A stretch of 31,369 nucleotides of DNA. It comes from an uncultured Porphyromonadaceae bacterium. Lineage in GTDB: Bacteria > Bacteroidota > Bacteroidia > Bacteroidales > Muribaculaceae. Shown here in pieces: positions 1 through 7,283 of the stretch. The translations under genes and the position numbers were made by a program. The notes beneath the pieces are model-generated. The model did no database searches, had not been told where the DNA came from, and worked only from the letters and a program-made list of their open reading frames with translations. The stretch is taken from NCBI GenBank assembly GCA_902495075.1, contig CABUVO010000039.1, positions 1 to 31,369 on the forward strand. The letters run 5' to 3'. The number at the start of each line of letters is the position of its first letter. The stretch's first letter is position 1.

Positions 1-53
1 AAGGAGCAATGCGGGCATTGTGACTGATGAAACTTGGCGGAAAGCACCAAAAA
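1..53 (-). repeat. Diverged inverted copy of the element core at 299-351
   Basis: The 53 bases at the window start match the reverse complement of 299-351 at 45 of 53 positions without gaps. Blocks such as AAGGAGCAAT, CATTGTGACTG and GAAAGCACCAAAAA are conserved. On the minus strand it lies downstream of the leftward promoter at 123-130, so it has the same orientation to its (off-window) gene as the 299-351 copy has to pepT. The copy may continue beyond the left edge. It is either a fragment of the same repeat family or a shared leader element. Confidence 0.75.
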
Positions 54-122
54 TTTCAAGTATTGGATATGTGAGATGAGAAATTTCATTTTTATCGGTT
101 TAATTTGATTCATTACTTAGCA

Positions 123-130
123 CAAAATTA
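123..130 (-). promoter_or_regulatory. Probable -7 element (TAATTTTG) of a leftward promoter
   Basis: The minus strand reads TAATTTTG, an exact match to the Bacteroidetes TAnnTTTG -7 consensus. It would start a transcript near base 117 running off the left edge. No clear TTTG -33 element is seen at the usual 19-21 bp spacing. Confidence 0.45.
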
Positions 131-173
131 CAAAAAAACGTCTGATTATACCTCTTCTTTATCAGATATTTCT

Positions 174-181
174 TAATTTTG
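174..181 (+). promoter_or_regulatory. Probable -7 element (TAATTTTG) of the pepT promoter
   Basis: TAATTTTG is an exact match to the Bacteroidetes TAnnTTTG -7 consensus, divergent from the one at 123-130. Transcription would start near 188 and leave a leader of about 250 nt that contains the whole TIR element at 226-418. A clear -33 TTTG is not visible. Confidence 0.5.
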
Positions 182-225
182 CAAAACAACAATGCTCTGC
201 CGCCTTTCACGGCTGCAAGAACATA

Positions 226-418
226 AGAGTGTGTTTATTTTAACACGAATTAAAATTAAATGCACCCTTGGAAATTCTTTAGATCATCATAAAGTGTCTT
301 TTTGGTGCTTTCAGCCAAGTTTCGGCAGTCACAATGTAGCAATTGCTCCTTTCTCAACTCGCTGAAATCCCTCAAAAAACCATCTTTATGCTAACCTATT
401 TAAAAGTAAACACACTCT
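226..418. mobile_element. 193-bp element with terminal inverted repeats (MITE-like candidate)
   Basis: The left end reads AGAGTGTGTTTA (226-237) and the right end TAAACACACTCT (407-418), a perfect 12-bp inverted repeat extending imperfectly inward. It ends 19 bp before the pepT start codon. Inside lies the 53-bp core (299-351) that recurs inverted at 1-53. On the minus strand a short open frame of about 43 codons contains KEQLLHCDCRNLAESTKK; this could be a transposase relic, but I cannot name a parent family. No clear target-site duplication is seen. Size and TIR resemble the element at 20762-20957. A structured leader RNA is the main alternative. Confidence 0.55.
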
Positions 419-437
419 AAACAAAATCAGAAATATC

Positions 438-1658
438 ATGACAGTAACCGACCGTTTTCTGGATTTTGTGAGATTCGACACACAAAGCGATGAACTCACA
501 AATATGACCCCCTCCACACCGGGTCAGATGGAATTTGCCAAATATCTTAAAGACCTCCTCGAAAAAATGGGTCTCGAAGAAGTCTCTCTCGATGATAACG
601 GCTATCTTTTCGCCACTCTCCCCTCAAATTCTTCAAAGAATCTTCCTACCATCGGCTTCATAGCCCATATGGACACATCTCCCGACATGTCGGGCAAGCA
701 CGTGAATCCACGCATCGTAAAGAACTACGACGGCTCTGTGATCACACTCAACGCTGAGAAAGACATAAAACTCTCTCCGGAAGAATTTCCCGAACTTCTC
801 AACTATATCGGTCAGGATCTGATTGTCACCGACGGCAATACACTCCTCGGAGCCGATGATAAGGCAGGAATCGCAGAAATCATCGATGCAGTGGCATGGC
901 TGCAGGCACATCCCGAAGTTGAGCACGGCAAAATCCGCATAGGTTTCAATCCTGACGAGGAGATCGGTCTTGGCGCACACAAATTCGATGTCGAGAAATT
1001 CGGCTGTGAATTTGCCTACACCATGGACGGCGGAGCTGTCGGCGAACTTGAATATGAAAATTTCAACGCCGCTTCTGCGAAAGTAAAAATCAAGGGTCGT
1101 AACGTACATCCCGGATATGCAAAACACAAGATGATCAACTCAATCCGCGTTGCGAACAACTTCATTGCCATGCTTCCCCGCTGGGAAACACCCGAGCATA
1201 CAGAGGATTACGAGGGTTTCTATCACCTTGTAGGCATCGAAGGCAGCGTTGAGGAAACAACTCTCACCTACATTATCCGCGACCATGACCGCGCCCGCTT
1301 CGAAAGCCGTAAACGCGAAATCGAGCACCTTGTGCGCAAAACCAATATGGAATATCCCGGATGCTGCACTGTCGAGATCAAGGATCAATATTACAACATG
1401 CGCGAGAAGATCGAACCGGTGATGCACATCATTGAGATCGCAGAAAAAGCCATGCGCGACGCCGGCGTAGAACCGAAAGTGCAACCCATCCGCGGCGGCA
1501 CAGACGGTGCACAGCTTTCGTTCAAGGGTCTCCCCTGCCCCAATATCTTTGCCGGCGGTGAGAATTTCCACGGAAGATTTGAATTTGTTCCAATCCAGTC
1601 GATGGAGAAAGCACGCGATGTCGTAGTCAACATCTGCCGCATCGTAGCACAAAAATAA
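438..1658 (+). CDS. pepT: Peptidase T (tripeptide aminopeptidase, M20 family)
   Basis: This cytoplasmic metallopeptidase removes the N-terminal residue from tripeptides in peptide catabolism. The 406-aa length fits the family. M20 metal ligands are visible: H77 and D79 in AHMDTSPD, D140 in LLGADDKAG, the catalytic and bridging glutamates E174-E175 in PDEEIGLGAH, D197 in YTMDGG, and the C-terminal histidine in GGENFHGRFEF. The ATG at 438 starts directly at the conserved N-terminus (TVTDRFLDFVRFDTQSD). miaA follows 10 nt after the stop, suggesting co-transcription. The leader is unusual because a TIR-bounded element lies between the likely promoter and the start codon. Confidence 0.97.
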   Translation: MTVTDRFLDFVRFDTQSDELTNMTPSTPGQMEFAKYLKDLLEKMGLEEVSLDDNGYLFATLPSNSSKNLPTIGFIAHMDTSPDMSGKHVNPRIVKNYDGSVITLNAEKDIKLSPEEFPELLNYIGQDLIVTDGNTLLGADDKAGIAEIIDAVAWLQAHPEVEHGKIRIGFNPDEEIGLGAHKFDVEKFGCEFAYTMDGGAVGELEYENFNAASAKVKIKGRNVHPGYAKHKMINSIRVANNFIAMLPRWETPEHTEDYEGFYHLVGIEGSVEETTLTYIIRDHDRARFESRKREIEHLVRKTNMEYPGCCTVEIKDQYYNMREKIEPVMHIIEIAEKAMRDAGVEPKVQPIRGGTDGAQLSFKGLPCPNIFAGGENFHGRFEFVPIQSMEKARDVVVNICRIVAQK

Positions 1659-1668
1659 TTGATTTGAT

Positions 1669-2553
1669 TTGGAGAAACCGACACTCATAGTAATCACAGG
1701 GCCGACTGCCTCAGGGAAGTCGGCCCTTGCCATTGACCTCGCCCGGCGTCTTGGCACTGAGATAATATCTGCCGACAGCCGTCAGATATATCATGGCGTG
1801 CCAATAGTCACCGCCATGCCCTCCCCTGAGGAACTTGCGGCGGTGCCACACCATCTCATCGACATGCTCCCTTTGGACGCATACTACAGTGCCTCCCGTT
1901 TCGAAGAAGACGCGATGGGCATACTAAACACATTGTTCGACAAATACGGCACAGCCATCCTCTGCGGAGGCTCAATGATGTATGTAGACGCATTATGCCA
2001 CGGCATTGACGACATCCCGACAGTGCCCGACGATATCCGTCTCAACCTCGAGAAAGAATGCAAAGAAAAGGGAGAGGAATGGCTCCGCGAAGAACTTCGT
2101 CATCTTGATCCTGACTATTACAGCAAAGTAGATCTTAAAAACACAAAAAGGGTGTTTCACGCTGTCGAAATCATCCGCACAGCAGGAAAACCCTATACGG
2201 AGCTTCGCACAGGTTCGCGCCGCGAACGTCCATTCAATATCCGCAAATATATGGTGAATCTACCGCGTCCGCAGCTTTTCGAACGCATCAACAATCGGGT
2301 AGACGCCATGATAGCGGCAGGACTCGAAGATGAAGCCCGTTCCGTTTACCATCTGCGTCATCTGAATTCGCTGAACACTGTCGGATTAAAAGAGATGTTT
2401 GCCTGGTTCGACGGCACTATGGAACGCTCCGTAGCCATAGAGCGCATCAAGAAAAACACGCGCGTCTATGCAAAGAAACAACTGACATGGTGGGCTCGTG
2501 ATCCGGAGATTATTCCTCTTGATTCGAACGACGCACGAACTGTGTTGGCGTAG
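1669..2553 (+). CDS. miaA: tRNA dimethylallyltransferase
   Basis: MiaA transfers a dimethylallyl group to N6 of A37 in tRNAs reading UNN codons. The 294-aa protein has the Walker A-type P-loop GPTASGKS (residues 11-18), the ISADSRQIY motif (about 33-41) and the LCGGSMMY motif typical of the family. The start must be TTG at 1669: an in-frame TGA lies at 1660 and no ATG precedes the P-loop. It sits 10 nt behind pepT. Its last 44 bp overlap the 3' end of the convergent YitT-family gene, so the two transcripts share antisense sequence. Confidence 0.96.
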   Translation: MEKPTLIVITGPTASGKSALAIDLARRLGTEIISADSRQIYHGVPIVTAMPSPEELAAVPHHLIDMLPLDAYYSASRFEEDAMGILNTLFDKYGTAILCGGSMMYVDALCHGIDDIPTVPDDIRLNLEKECKEKGEEWLREELRHLDPDYYSKVDLKNTKRVFHAVEIIRTAGKPYTELRTGSRRERPFNIRKYMVNLPRPQLFERINNRVDAMIAAGLEDEARSVYHLRHLNSLNTVGLKEMFAWFDGTMERSVAIERIKKNTRVYAKKQLTWWARDPEIIPLDSNDARTVLA

Positions 2554-3529
2554 AATTCTCATTCAGGGAATTCACTGTGCGGGAATCTTGCCCCTGATGC
2601 TTAGGCTTCTTCATCTTGATCTTCACCTTGTCGAAACCTTTTCCATACACTCCATTTACAGCACCCTGCGTCACGAAAGCATCCTCATCAATACTCTTAA
2701 CGATTCGGAAAATGGTAACGGATTCAATCTTGCGACACCATACCATCAGAATCTTCACTTCATGCTTCGAATACCATCCCTGACCGTCAAGCACCGTTAC
2801 TCCACGATGCGCCTCCTGATTCACCTTGTCGGCAATCTCCTGCCATTTTGAGGAGAAAATAAAGAACTGCGTAGCTTGACGGTTGGTATTGATAATCATA
2901 TCGGTAATATAAGACACGATAAACGTCACCATCAGACCATACACGATAATTGGAATCCTCGCCTCAATACGCGCATCGAGAGGACCATCAAACGGCAAGA
3001 GAATAGAGGATGTAACAATCGACATATCCACGAAAATCATCGTTCTACCGATGCTGACATTACTCTTCTTTGCAACCATAGCCGCCACAATATCAGTGCC
3101 TCCTGACGATCCGTTGTGGATAAACGTTGTTCCAATGCCCACTCCGCAAAGTATCGCACCTAACGCCACACTGACAACGCGATCCGGCACCAACGGATGC
3201 CCGATACTCATGAATATGTTTTCAAAGACACCGATACCGAGAGCCACAACCGTAACACCGAAAATCGTTCTCAAAACGAAAGTCCTACCTACTATCTTGT
3301 AAGCGGCAGCCAGCAAAAGAAGGTTGACAGCATAAGAGGTTACCGCCACAGGGACAAGACCATTTGTAGCGAAATATAAGAGCGTACCGATACCGGCAAC
3401 GCCTCCGATCACGATTTCATGAGGCAGAATTAGCGCGCAGAAAGCAAACGCATAAAGTAAAAGACCGAAGATTATCATTACATAATCTTTGGCATTGGTC
3501 ATCAGGCTGTTGTATTTGTTGCCGCCCAT
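2510..3529 (-). CDS. YitT family membrane protein (DUF161 and DUF2179)
   Basis: Membrane protein of 339 aa. The N-terminal 200 residues hold about five to six hydrophobic segments with the glycine-rich HEIVIGGVAGIGT and NGSSGGTDIVA repeats typical of YitT/DUF161 proteins. A soluble domain with FIFSSKWQEIADKVNQ and RGVTVLDGQGWYS follows, matching DUF2179. The role is not well established; members are described as possible transporters. The start at 3529 is chosen, with an alternative Met ten residues in. The 3' end overlaps miaA by 44 bp. A C-terminal polar tail of about 40 residues (KMKKPKHQGQD onward) lies beyond the domain, and the miaA overlap falls inside it. Expression probably comes from the -7 element at 3626-3633. 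Confidence 0.93.
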   Translation of the reverse strand: MGGNKYNSLMTNAKDYVMIIFGLLLYAFAFCALILPHEIVIGGVAGIGTLLYFATNGLVPVAVTSYAVNLLLLAAAYKIVGRTFVLRTIFGVTVVALGIGVFENIFMSIGHPLVPDRVVSVALGAILCGVGIGTTFIHNGSSGGTDIVAAMVAKKSNVSIGRTMIFVDMSIVTSSILLPFDGPLDARIEARIPIIVYGLMVTFIVSYITDMIINTNRQATQFFIFSSKWQEIADKVNQEAHRGVTVLDGQGWYSKHEVKILMVWCRKIESVTIFRIVKSIDEDAFVTQGAVNGVYGKGFDKVKIKMKKPKHQGQDSRTVNSLNENSTPTQFVRRSNQEE

Positions 3530-3625
3530 TGTTAGATATAAAATAAGTGTTTTTTATGGTGATTGCTACGTGCCTTTCAAATATGGTTGCATAATAAGAA
3601 GCACGCATAAATCATAAATCGAACG

Positions 3626-3633
3626 CAAAATTA
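3626..3633 (-). promoter_or_regulatory. Probable -7 element (TAATTTTG) for the YitT gene
   Basis: The minus strand reads TAATTTTG, about 95 bp upstream of the YitT start, matching the Bacteroidetes TAnnTTTG consensus. It is divergent from the element at 3666-3673. Confidence 0.5.
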
Positions 3634-3665
3634 GCTAAATTTTTCAATTATCAGCGGGATTTTTA

Positions 3666-3673
3666 TAAATTTG
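3666..3673 (+). promoter_or_regulatory. Probable -7 element (TAAATTTG) for the barrel gene
   Basis: TAAATTTG matches TAnnTTTG and lies 45 bp upstream of the ATG at 3719, giving a leader of about 40 nt. No strong -33 TTTG is visible. Confidence 0.5.
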
Positions 3674-3718
3674 CATTTAGAATAAAAAGAATTCACTCTG
3701 AACTAAAAGAAAAGTATT

Positions 3719-4447
3719 ATGAAACGTCTATCAGTAATCCTCACCATAGCAGCTTTGTGCACCGGCAACGCCGTTGCATCAGACTTCTTCTCTACCGGCA
3801 CTCCGGAGCAACCTTTCAATCTCGGTTTGCGTCTTGGCGTAAACACCTCAAACCGCACCGTTGGCGAGCAAAACATGCCTGGCTATAATGTGCAGGGTTG
3901 GGGCACAGGATTCGATATCGGTGTCATCGCCGACCTTAACGTGCGCGATTACCTTTCCCTACAGCCTGGAGTATTCTTTGAATCACGCTCCAACACTTAT
4001 ACCTTCATCAATTCACTTCCAATGGACGGTTTTCCTGCATCAGATTATTTGATGACGCAAGCAGGCACCTTCAATTCATATGCGCTGACAATCCCCATCA
4101 TCGGTTCGATGAGGTTCAATATCACTAACGATATCCGCTGGAACGTAGATTTCGGACCATACGTGTCTTTCATGTTCGGATCAAAGCTCAAAAACAAAGT
4201 CAACCATAATTCCATCGACAATGGTGGCGTACCTGCCGCAGGAGCCGAGTTCCAACAAAAAGCCGCACCCCTCGACTTCGGCTTGAAATTCGGAACAGGT
4301 TTACAGATTTTGAAACACTATTCCGTAGGGGTTCACTACATGGCAGGCATAACCCGCGCATGGAAAGATGTCAAGACAGACTTTGGCAGCTACAGCTATG
4401 GCGGCCGTACCAAAGCCTGGGTCTTCACCTTAGGATATGATTTTTAA
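3719..4447 (+). CDS. Outer-membrane beta-barrel protein (porin-family, OMP_b-brl_2-like)
   Basis: Exported protein of 242 aa. The first 20 residues (MKRLSVILTIAALCTGNAVA) form a signal peptide, with cleavage likely after ASA/AVA-type residues. The mature part opens with FNLGLRLGVNTSNRT, the typical first strand of PF13568-type small barrels, and shows alternating amphipathic strands such as YLSLQPGVFFESRSN and LDFGLKFGTGLQIL. It ends in an aromatic residue (LGYDF), as expected for the outer-membrane assembly signal. No ligand or function can be inferred. A monocistronic unit is likely, since the next gene is convergent. A heptad repeat array begins right after its stop codon. Confidence 0.88.
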   Translation: MKRLSVILTIAALCTGNAVASDFFSTGTPEQPFNLGLRLGVNTSNRTVGEQNMPGYNVQGWGTGFDIGVIADLNVRDYLSLQPGVFFESRSNTYTFINSLPMDGFPASDYLMTQAGTFNSYALTIPIIGSMRFNITNDIRWNVDFGPYVSFMFGSKLKNKVNHNSIDNGGVPAAGAEFQQKAAPLDFGLKFGTGLQILKHYSVGVHYMAGITRAWKDVKTDFGSYSYGGRTKAWVFTLGYDF

Positions 4448-4480
4448 TAGGCTTTAGGTTTTAGGCTTTAGGCTTTAGGT
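4448..4480 (+). repeat. GGCTTTA/GGTTTTA heptad array after the barrel gene
   Basis: Starting immediately after the TAA stop, four to five 7-bp units of the form GCTTTAG/GTTTTAG follow in register. The same unit type appears after trpS (7122-7209) and at 27871-27888. Function unknown. Confidence 0.85.
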
Positions 4481-4486
4481 ATTTTC

Positions 4487-4560
4487 CCTCTAACCTTTTA
4501 CTTTTTACCTATTACCTATTACCTTTTACCTCTTACCTTTTACCTCTTACCTCTTACCTA
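4487..4560 (-). repeat. GGTAAAA/GGTAAGA heptad array after the GNAT gene
   Basis: Read on the minus strand, about nine to ten 7-bp units (GGTAAGA, GGTAAAA, GGTAATA variants) start within the GNAT stop codon context (AGATAGGTAAGAGG) and run away from the gene. This array faces the GGCTTTA array of the convergent barrel gene. Each array is purine/G-rich in the sense of the gene it follows. Confidence 0.85.
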
Positions 4561-5094
4561 TCTATACATATTGTAGACTTCGGTGAGCATCTCGCGAAGA
4601 TCGCGGGTGTCCCGAAGTTTAACATCTCCGTGAGTCATGAGCATCATCTCCACGCCGCTTTGCTCAGCGCTGTAGGGAGGCTGCACATAATTGATGTCTT
4701 CACGAAGCTTGAATCCGCAACGCTCATAAAACTTGATCCGACGTTCAGCCTCAGGGGTTTCCGGTTTCTCAACCTCCAAAAGCACATTGGGGCTGACCGT
4801 CTCGAATAGATGAGAAAGCAACTTGCGACCAATGTTCTTGCCGCGATGTTCCGGCTGCACTGCAAAATGCTCTATGTAGACATATCCCTCGAAAGTCCAG
4901 TAAGAAAGGAAACCGAGAAAGTCACCGCCACCATCGTCGATAGCAAAGGCGTGAAATTTCCCGCCCTTCTCCTTCACAAAGTTAGCCACATGTTCGGCAC
5001 TTTTATATATCCGGCGTTCGTTCTCCGGAAAACTCTCGTTGTATAGTTTCAAGAAAGCGGGATAATCTTTCTCCTCAAGATTTCTGAATTCCAT
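4558..5094 (-). CDS. GNAT family N-acetyltransferase
   Basis: The 178-aa protein has a GNAT fold core. The acetyl-CoA pyrophosphate-binding motif is VQPEHRGKNIGRKLLSHLFE (motif A, R/QxxGxG/A), preceded by the strand VYIEHFAV and followed by PEAERRIKFYERCGFK (motif B). The substrate is unknown; such proteins acetylate small amines or protein N-termini. I start at the ATG at 5094 (MEFRNLEEKDYPAF), because the ten extra residues of the longer frame come from repeat-rich leader sequence. It lies downstream of the SGNH gene in the same direction, but the 186-nt gap is filled with inverted octamer arrays, so co-transcription is doubtful. Its stop codon merges with a heptad array. Confidence 0.9.
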   Translation of the reverse strand: MEFRNLEEKDYPAFLKLYNESFPENERRIYKSAEHVANFVKEKGGKFHAFAIDDGGGDFLGFLSYWTFEGYVYIEHFAVQPEHRGKNIGRKLLSHLFETVSPNVLLEVEKPETPEAERRIKFYERCGFKLREDINYVQPPYSAEQSGVEMMLMTHGDVKLRDTRDLREMLTEVYNMYR

Positions 5095-5105
5095 AGTAAG
5101 TGATT

Positions 5106-5280
5106 TAAGTTTCGCAAGCTTCAACTTAAAGTTTAAGAGTTTATAAGTTTAAAAGTTTATCAGATGCGAATATGACTGAGTTTTTATTTATTCGAATCAA
5201 ACAAATAAACTCATAAACTGCGCGAAGCGCGATTAAACTTATAAACTTCAACTTTTCGCTTGCGAAAGTTGAATTATTAA
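5106..5280. repeat. Inverted octamer arrays with a GC-rich hairpin
   Basis: Four 8-bp units (AAGTTTAA, GAGTTTAT, AAGTTTAA, AAGTTTAT) lie at 5129-5160. Their inverted counterparts lie at 5205-5220 (ATAAACTC, ATAAACTG) and 5233-5248 (TTAAACTT, ATAAACTT), interrupted by a 12-bp CGCGAAGCGCGA insert. A further hairpin at 5247-5273 pairs TTCAACTTTTCGC with GCGAAAGTTGAA. The whole gap could fold into one long stem, and the 5247-5273 hairpin may end SGNH-gene transcription. No gene is present here. Confidence 0.8.
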
Positions 5281-5970
5281 TTAAAGTGTTTCTTTCATTC
5301 TTTTATAAACAAAACTCTTTCCGCGTGACATCTTCGCGCCCTCCGGTTTGCTGATGCCTGGAAGAACCACAGCTGCATGATCCGGCATCCACGTCACCAC
5401 CGAATCCATCCACTCCACCATTCCTGCGCGTGTGGGATGCGGATTTTTAGCGCTTTGCCTCGGAAGTTTTAAATCCGAGCTGCGGAAAAACGAATCCTCA
5501 CCAAGCTCAGATTCCAGCCAGTCATTAAGCACTTTTCCCTTGTCATGACCTGGCCATGACGGAGGACCGACCCACAGAATCGGACGCGTGCCGGCTGCCG
5601 ACTTTATATTCTCCACAGCGGTTTTCAGTTTCTGTTCCGGACGCGGTTCAAAAAGCTCATTCATGCCCAGACTGATGAACACAGCGTCAGGATCCTGTTC
5701 GTTTACGATAGTCGACAATTTCGACGAATTGCCCCACTTGGCAATCGTTGAGCCATCCCAAACCACGGTAGAAACTTCGAAACCATTCTCTTCGCCGTAA
5801 GCATTGAGACGTTCCGAGAGCCAGCCGGTCATCGAATCGCCGATAAATAGCACTTTCTTCACCGGACGTCGGGAATCCGGAGCCGTACTAATCAAGAAAG
5901 CTGCCGCCTGAATGATGACGGCACACACGATCGTATAATATAAAACAGGGAGTAACTTTATTCTTTTCAT
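5281..5970 (-). CDS. SGNH/GDSL-type hydrolase, membrane anchored (DUF459-like)
   Basis: The 229-aa protein has an uncleaved-looking hydrophobic segment at residues 8-28, so it is probably tethered in the inner membrane facing the periplasm. SGNH blocks: VLFIGDSMTGWL (nucleophile S46), FISLGMNELF (N104) and NPHPTRAGMVEW (H178). The family acts on esters, often acyl or acetyl groups of cell-envelope glycans; the substrate here is unknown. The Asp usually three residues before the catalytic His is Lys175. It is transcribed divergently from trpS, with a TAATTTTG -7 element about 24 bp upstream of the ATG. Confidence 0.87.
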   Translation of the reverse strand: MKRIKLLPVLYYTIVCAVIIQAAAFLISTAPDSRRPVKKVLFIGDSMTGWLSERLNAYGEENGFEVSTVVWDGSTIAKWGNSSKLSTIVNEQDPDAVFISLGMNELFEPRPEQKLKTAVENIKSAAGTRPILWVGPPSWPGHDKGKVLNDWLESELGEDSFFRSSDLKLPRQSAKNPHPTRAGMVEWMDSVVTWMPDHAAVVLPGISKPEGAKMSRGKSFVYKRMKETL

Positions 5971-5993
5971 ATCACATATAACAATGTTTAGAG

Positions 5994-6001
5994 CAAAATT
6001 A
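5994..6001 (-). promoter_or_regulatory. Probable -7 element (TAATTTTG) for the SGNH gene
   Basis: The minus strand reads TAATTTTG 24 bp upstream of the start codon, giving a short leader of under 20 nt. It is divergent from the trpS promoter 33 bp away. Confidence 0.55.
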
Positions 6002-6033
6002 CTGATTTTTATTCACAATAAAACATTTTTTAG

Positions 6034-6041
6034 TAATTTTG
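6034..6041 (+). promoter_or_regulatory. Probable -7 element (TAATTTTG) for trpS
   Basis: TAATTTTG lies 24 bp upstream of the trpS ATG and matches the Bacteroidetes consensus. The position mirrors the divergent element at 5994-6001. Confidence 0.55.
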
Positions 6042-6064
6042 CATAAATAAACGATGAATACACA

Positions 6065-7129
6065 ATGGAAGAGAATAAAGATAAAAAAATAGTGCTAAGT
6101 GGCATCCGTCCCACCGGCAACCTTCACCTTGGCAATTATTACGGTGCTCTCTCAAAATTCGTGCGCATGCAGGATGATTACGACTGCCGTTATTTTGTTG
6201 CTGATCTTCATGCCCTTACCACAACTCCGGATCCCAACATCCTTCACGATAACGTCAAAAACATTCTGGCAGAATATCTTGCTGCCGGTCTTGACCCTGA
6301 AAAAAATACAATCTACGTGCAGAGCGACATCCCCGAGATTTCGGAAATGTATCTGCTTTTGAATATGCACGTAGGAATCGGTGAACTGATGCGCACCACG
6401 GCTTTCAAAGACAAAGCACGCAAATGCCTCGGCATCACCTCCGACAGCGACGAGATTGAAAAGGAGATTTTCGGAAACCAGACCAACCAGCGTGTAAACG
6501 CCGGACTCCTCACTTATCCTACTCTTATGGCTGTTGACATCCTAATCCACCATGCCGACTATGTGCCAGTAGGTAAAGACCAGGAGCAGCACCTTGAACT
6601 CACACGCCGCTTCGCACGCCGCTTCAACTCATTCTATAAGACTGAATATTTCGGAGAACCCGTAAACTTTAACTTTGGCGGACAGGCGGTTAAGGTGCCG
6701 GGACTCGACGGTTCTGGGAAGATGGGTAAGAGCGAAGGTAACTGCATCTATCTCATTGACGACGAGAAAACACTCCGCAAGAAAGTGATGCGTGCCGTTA
6801 CCGATGAGGGTCCCCAGACACCCAACTCAGAAATGAGCGAGCCTATAAAGAATCTTTTCACACTTCTTGAACTTGTTTCCGCACCGGATGTAGTGACTCA
6901 TTTCCGCGATGCATACGCAGATTGCTCTATCCGTTATGGCGACCTGAAGAAACAGCTTGCTGAAGATATCCTAAAAGTGACGTTGCCCATCCGCGAACGC
7001 ATCCTGGATATCCGCAACAATGAGGAATACCTCTCGCGCGTGGTTCGTCAGGGAGCTGAGCGCACCCGCGAATACGCAGCCAAGACCCTCAAGGACGTCC
7101 GCGAGATAATGGGTATCCGAAGGTTTTAG
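6065..7129 (+). CDS. trpS: Tryptophanyl-tRNA synthetase
   Basis: This class I synthetase charges tRNA-Trp. At 354 aa it is close to the usual bacterial length. The HIGH-type signature is PTGNLHLGNYYGAL (about residues 16-29), and the KMSKS-type loop is DGSGKMGKSEGN (about 215-227), the KMGKS variant found in part of the TrpRS family. ATP- and Trp-site residues such as FVADLHALTT and MAVDILIHHADYVPVGKDQEQHLELTR are intact. The start codon lies just downstream of a -7 element. Its stop codon (TAG in AGGTTTTAG) is already part of a heptad array that fills the gap to the next gene. Confidence 0.97.
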   Translation: MEENKDKKIVLSGIRPTGNLHLGNYYGALSKFVRMQDDYDCRYFVADLHALTTTPDPNILHDNVKNILAEYLAAGLDPEKNTIYVQSDIPEISEMYLLLNMHVGIGELMRTTAFKDKARKCLGITSDSDEIEKEIFGNQTNQRVNAGLLTYPTLMAVDILIHHADYVPVGKDQEQHLELTRRFARRFNSFYKTEYFGEPVNFNFGGQAVKVPGLDGSGKMGKSEGNCIYLIDDEKTLRKKVMRAVTDEGPQTPNSEMSEPIKNLFTLLELVSAPDVVTHFRDAYADCSIRYGDLKKQLAEDILKVTLPIRERILDIRNNEEYLSRVVRQGAERTREYAAKTLKDVREIMGIRRF

Positions 7130-7209
7130 GTTTTAGGCTTTAGGTTTTAGGCTTTAGAAGTTAGGCTTTAGAAGTTAGGCTTTAGAAGTTAGGCTTTAGA
7201 AGTTAGACT
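7122..7209 (+). repeat. Heptad/14-mer array (GCTTTAG, AAGTTAG) after trpS
   Basis: Units GTTTTAG and GCTTTAG begin at the trpS stop codon, then a 14-bp double unit GCTTTAGAAGTTAG repeats about four times. An inverted unit at 7228-7242 is perfectly complementary over 15 bp to 7145-7159, so the RNA could form a long-range hairpin. A second short array (ATTACTC repeats, about 7255-7276) precedes the next start codon. Confidence 0.85.
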
Positions 7210-7283
7210 TTGGATTTCACCAAAAAGTTCTAAAGCCTAAAATTAAACATTTAACATTACTCATTACTCATTAACTCGCAGGG

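Noticed and set aside
4448..4480. Telomere-like repeat (resembles TTTAGGC/TTAGGC units)
   Set aside because: The arrays are short, internal, attached to stop codons of ordinary genes and variable in unit; nothing suggests a chromosome end.
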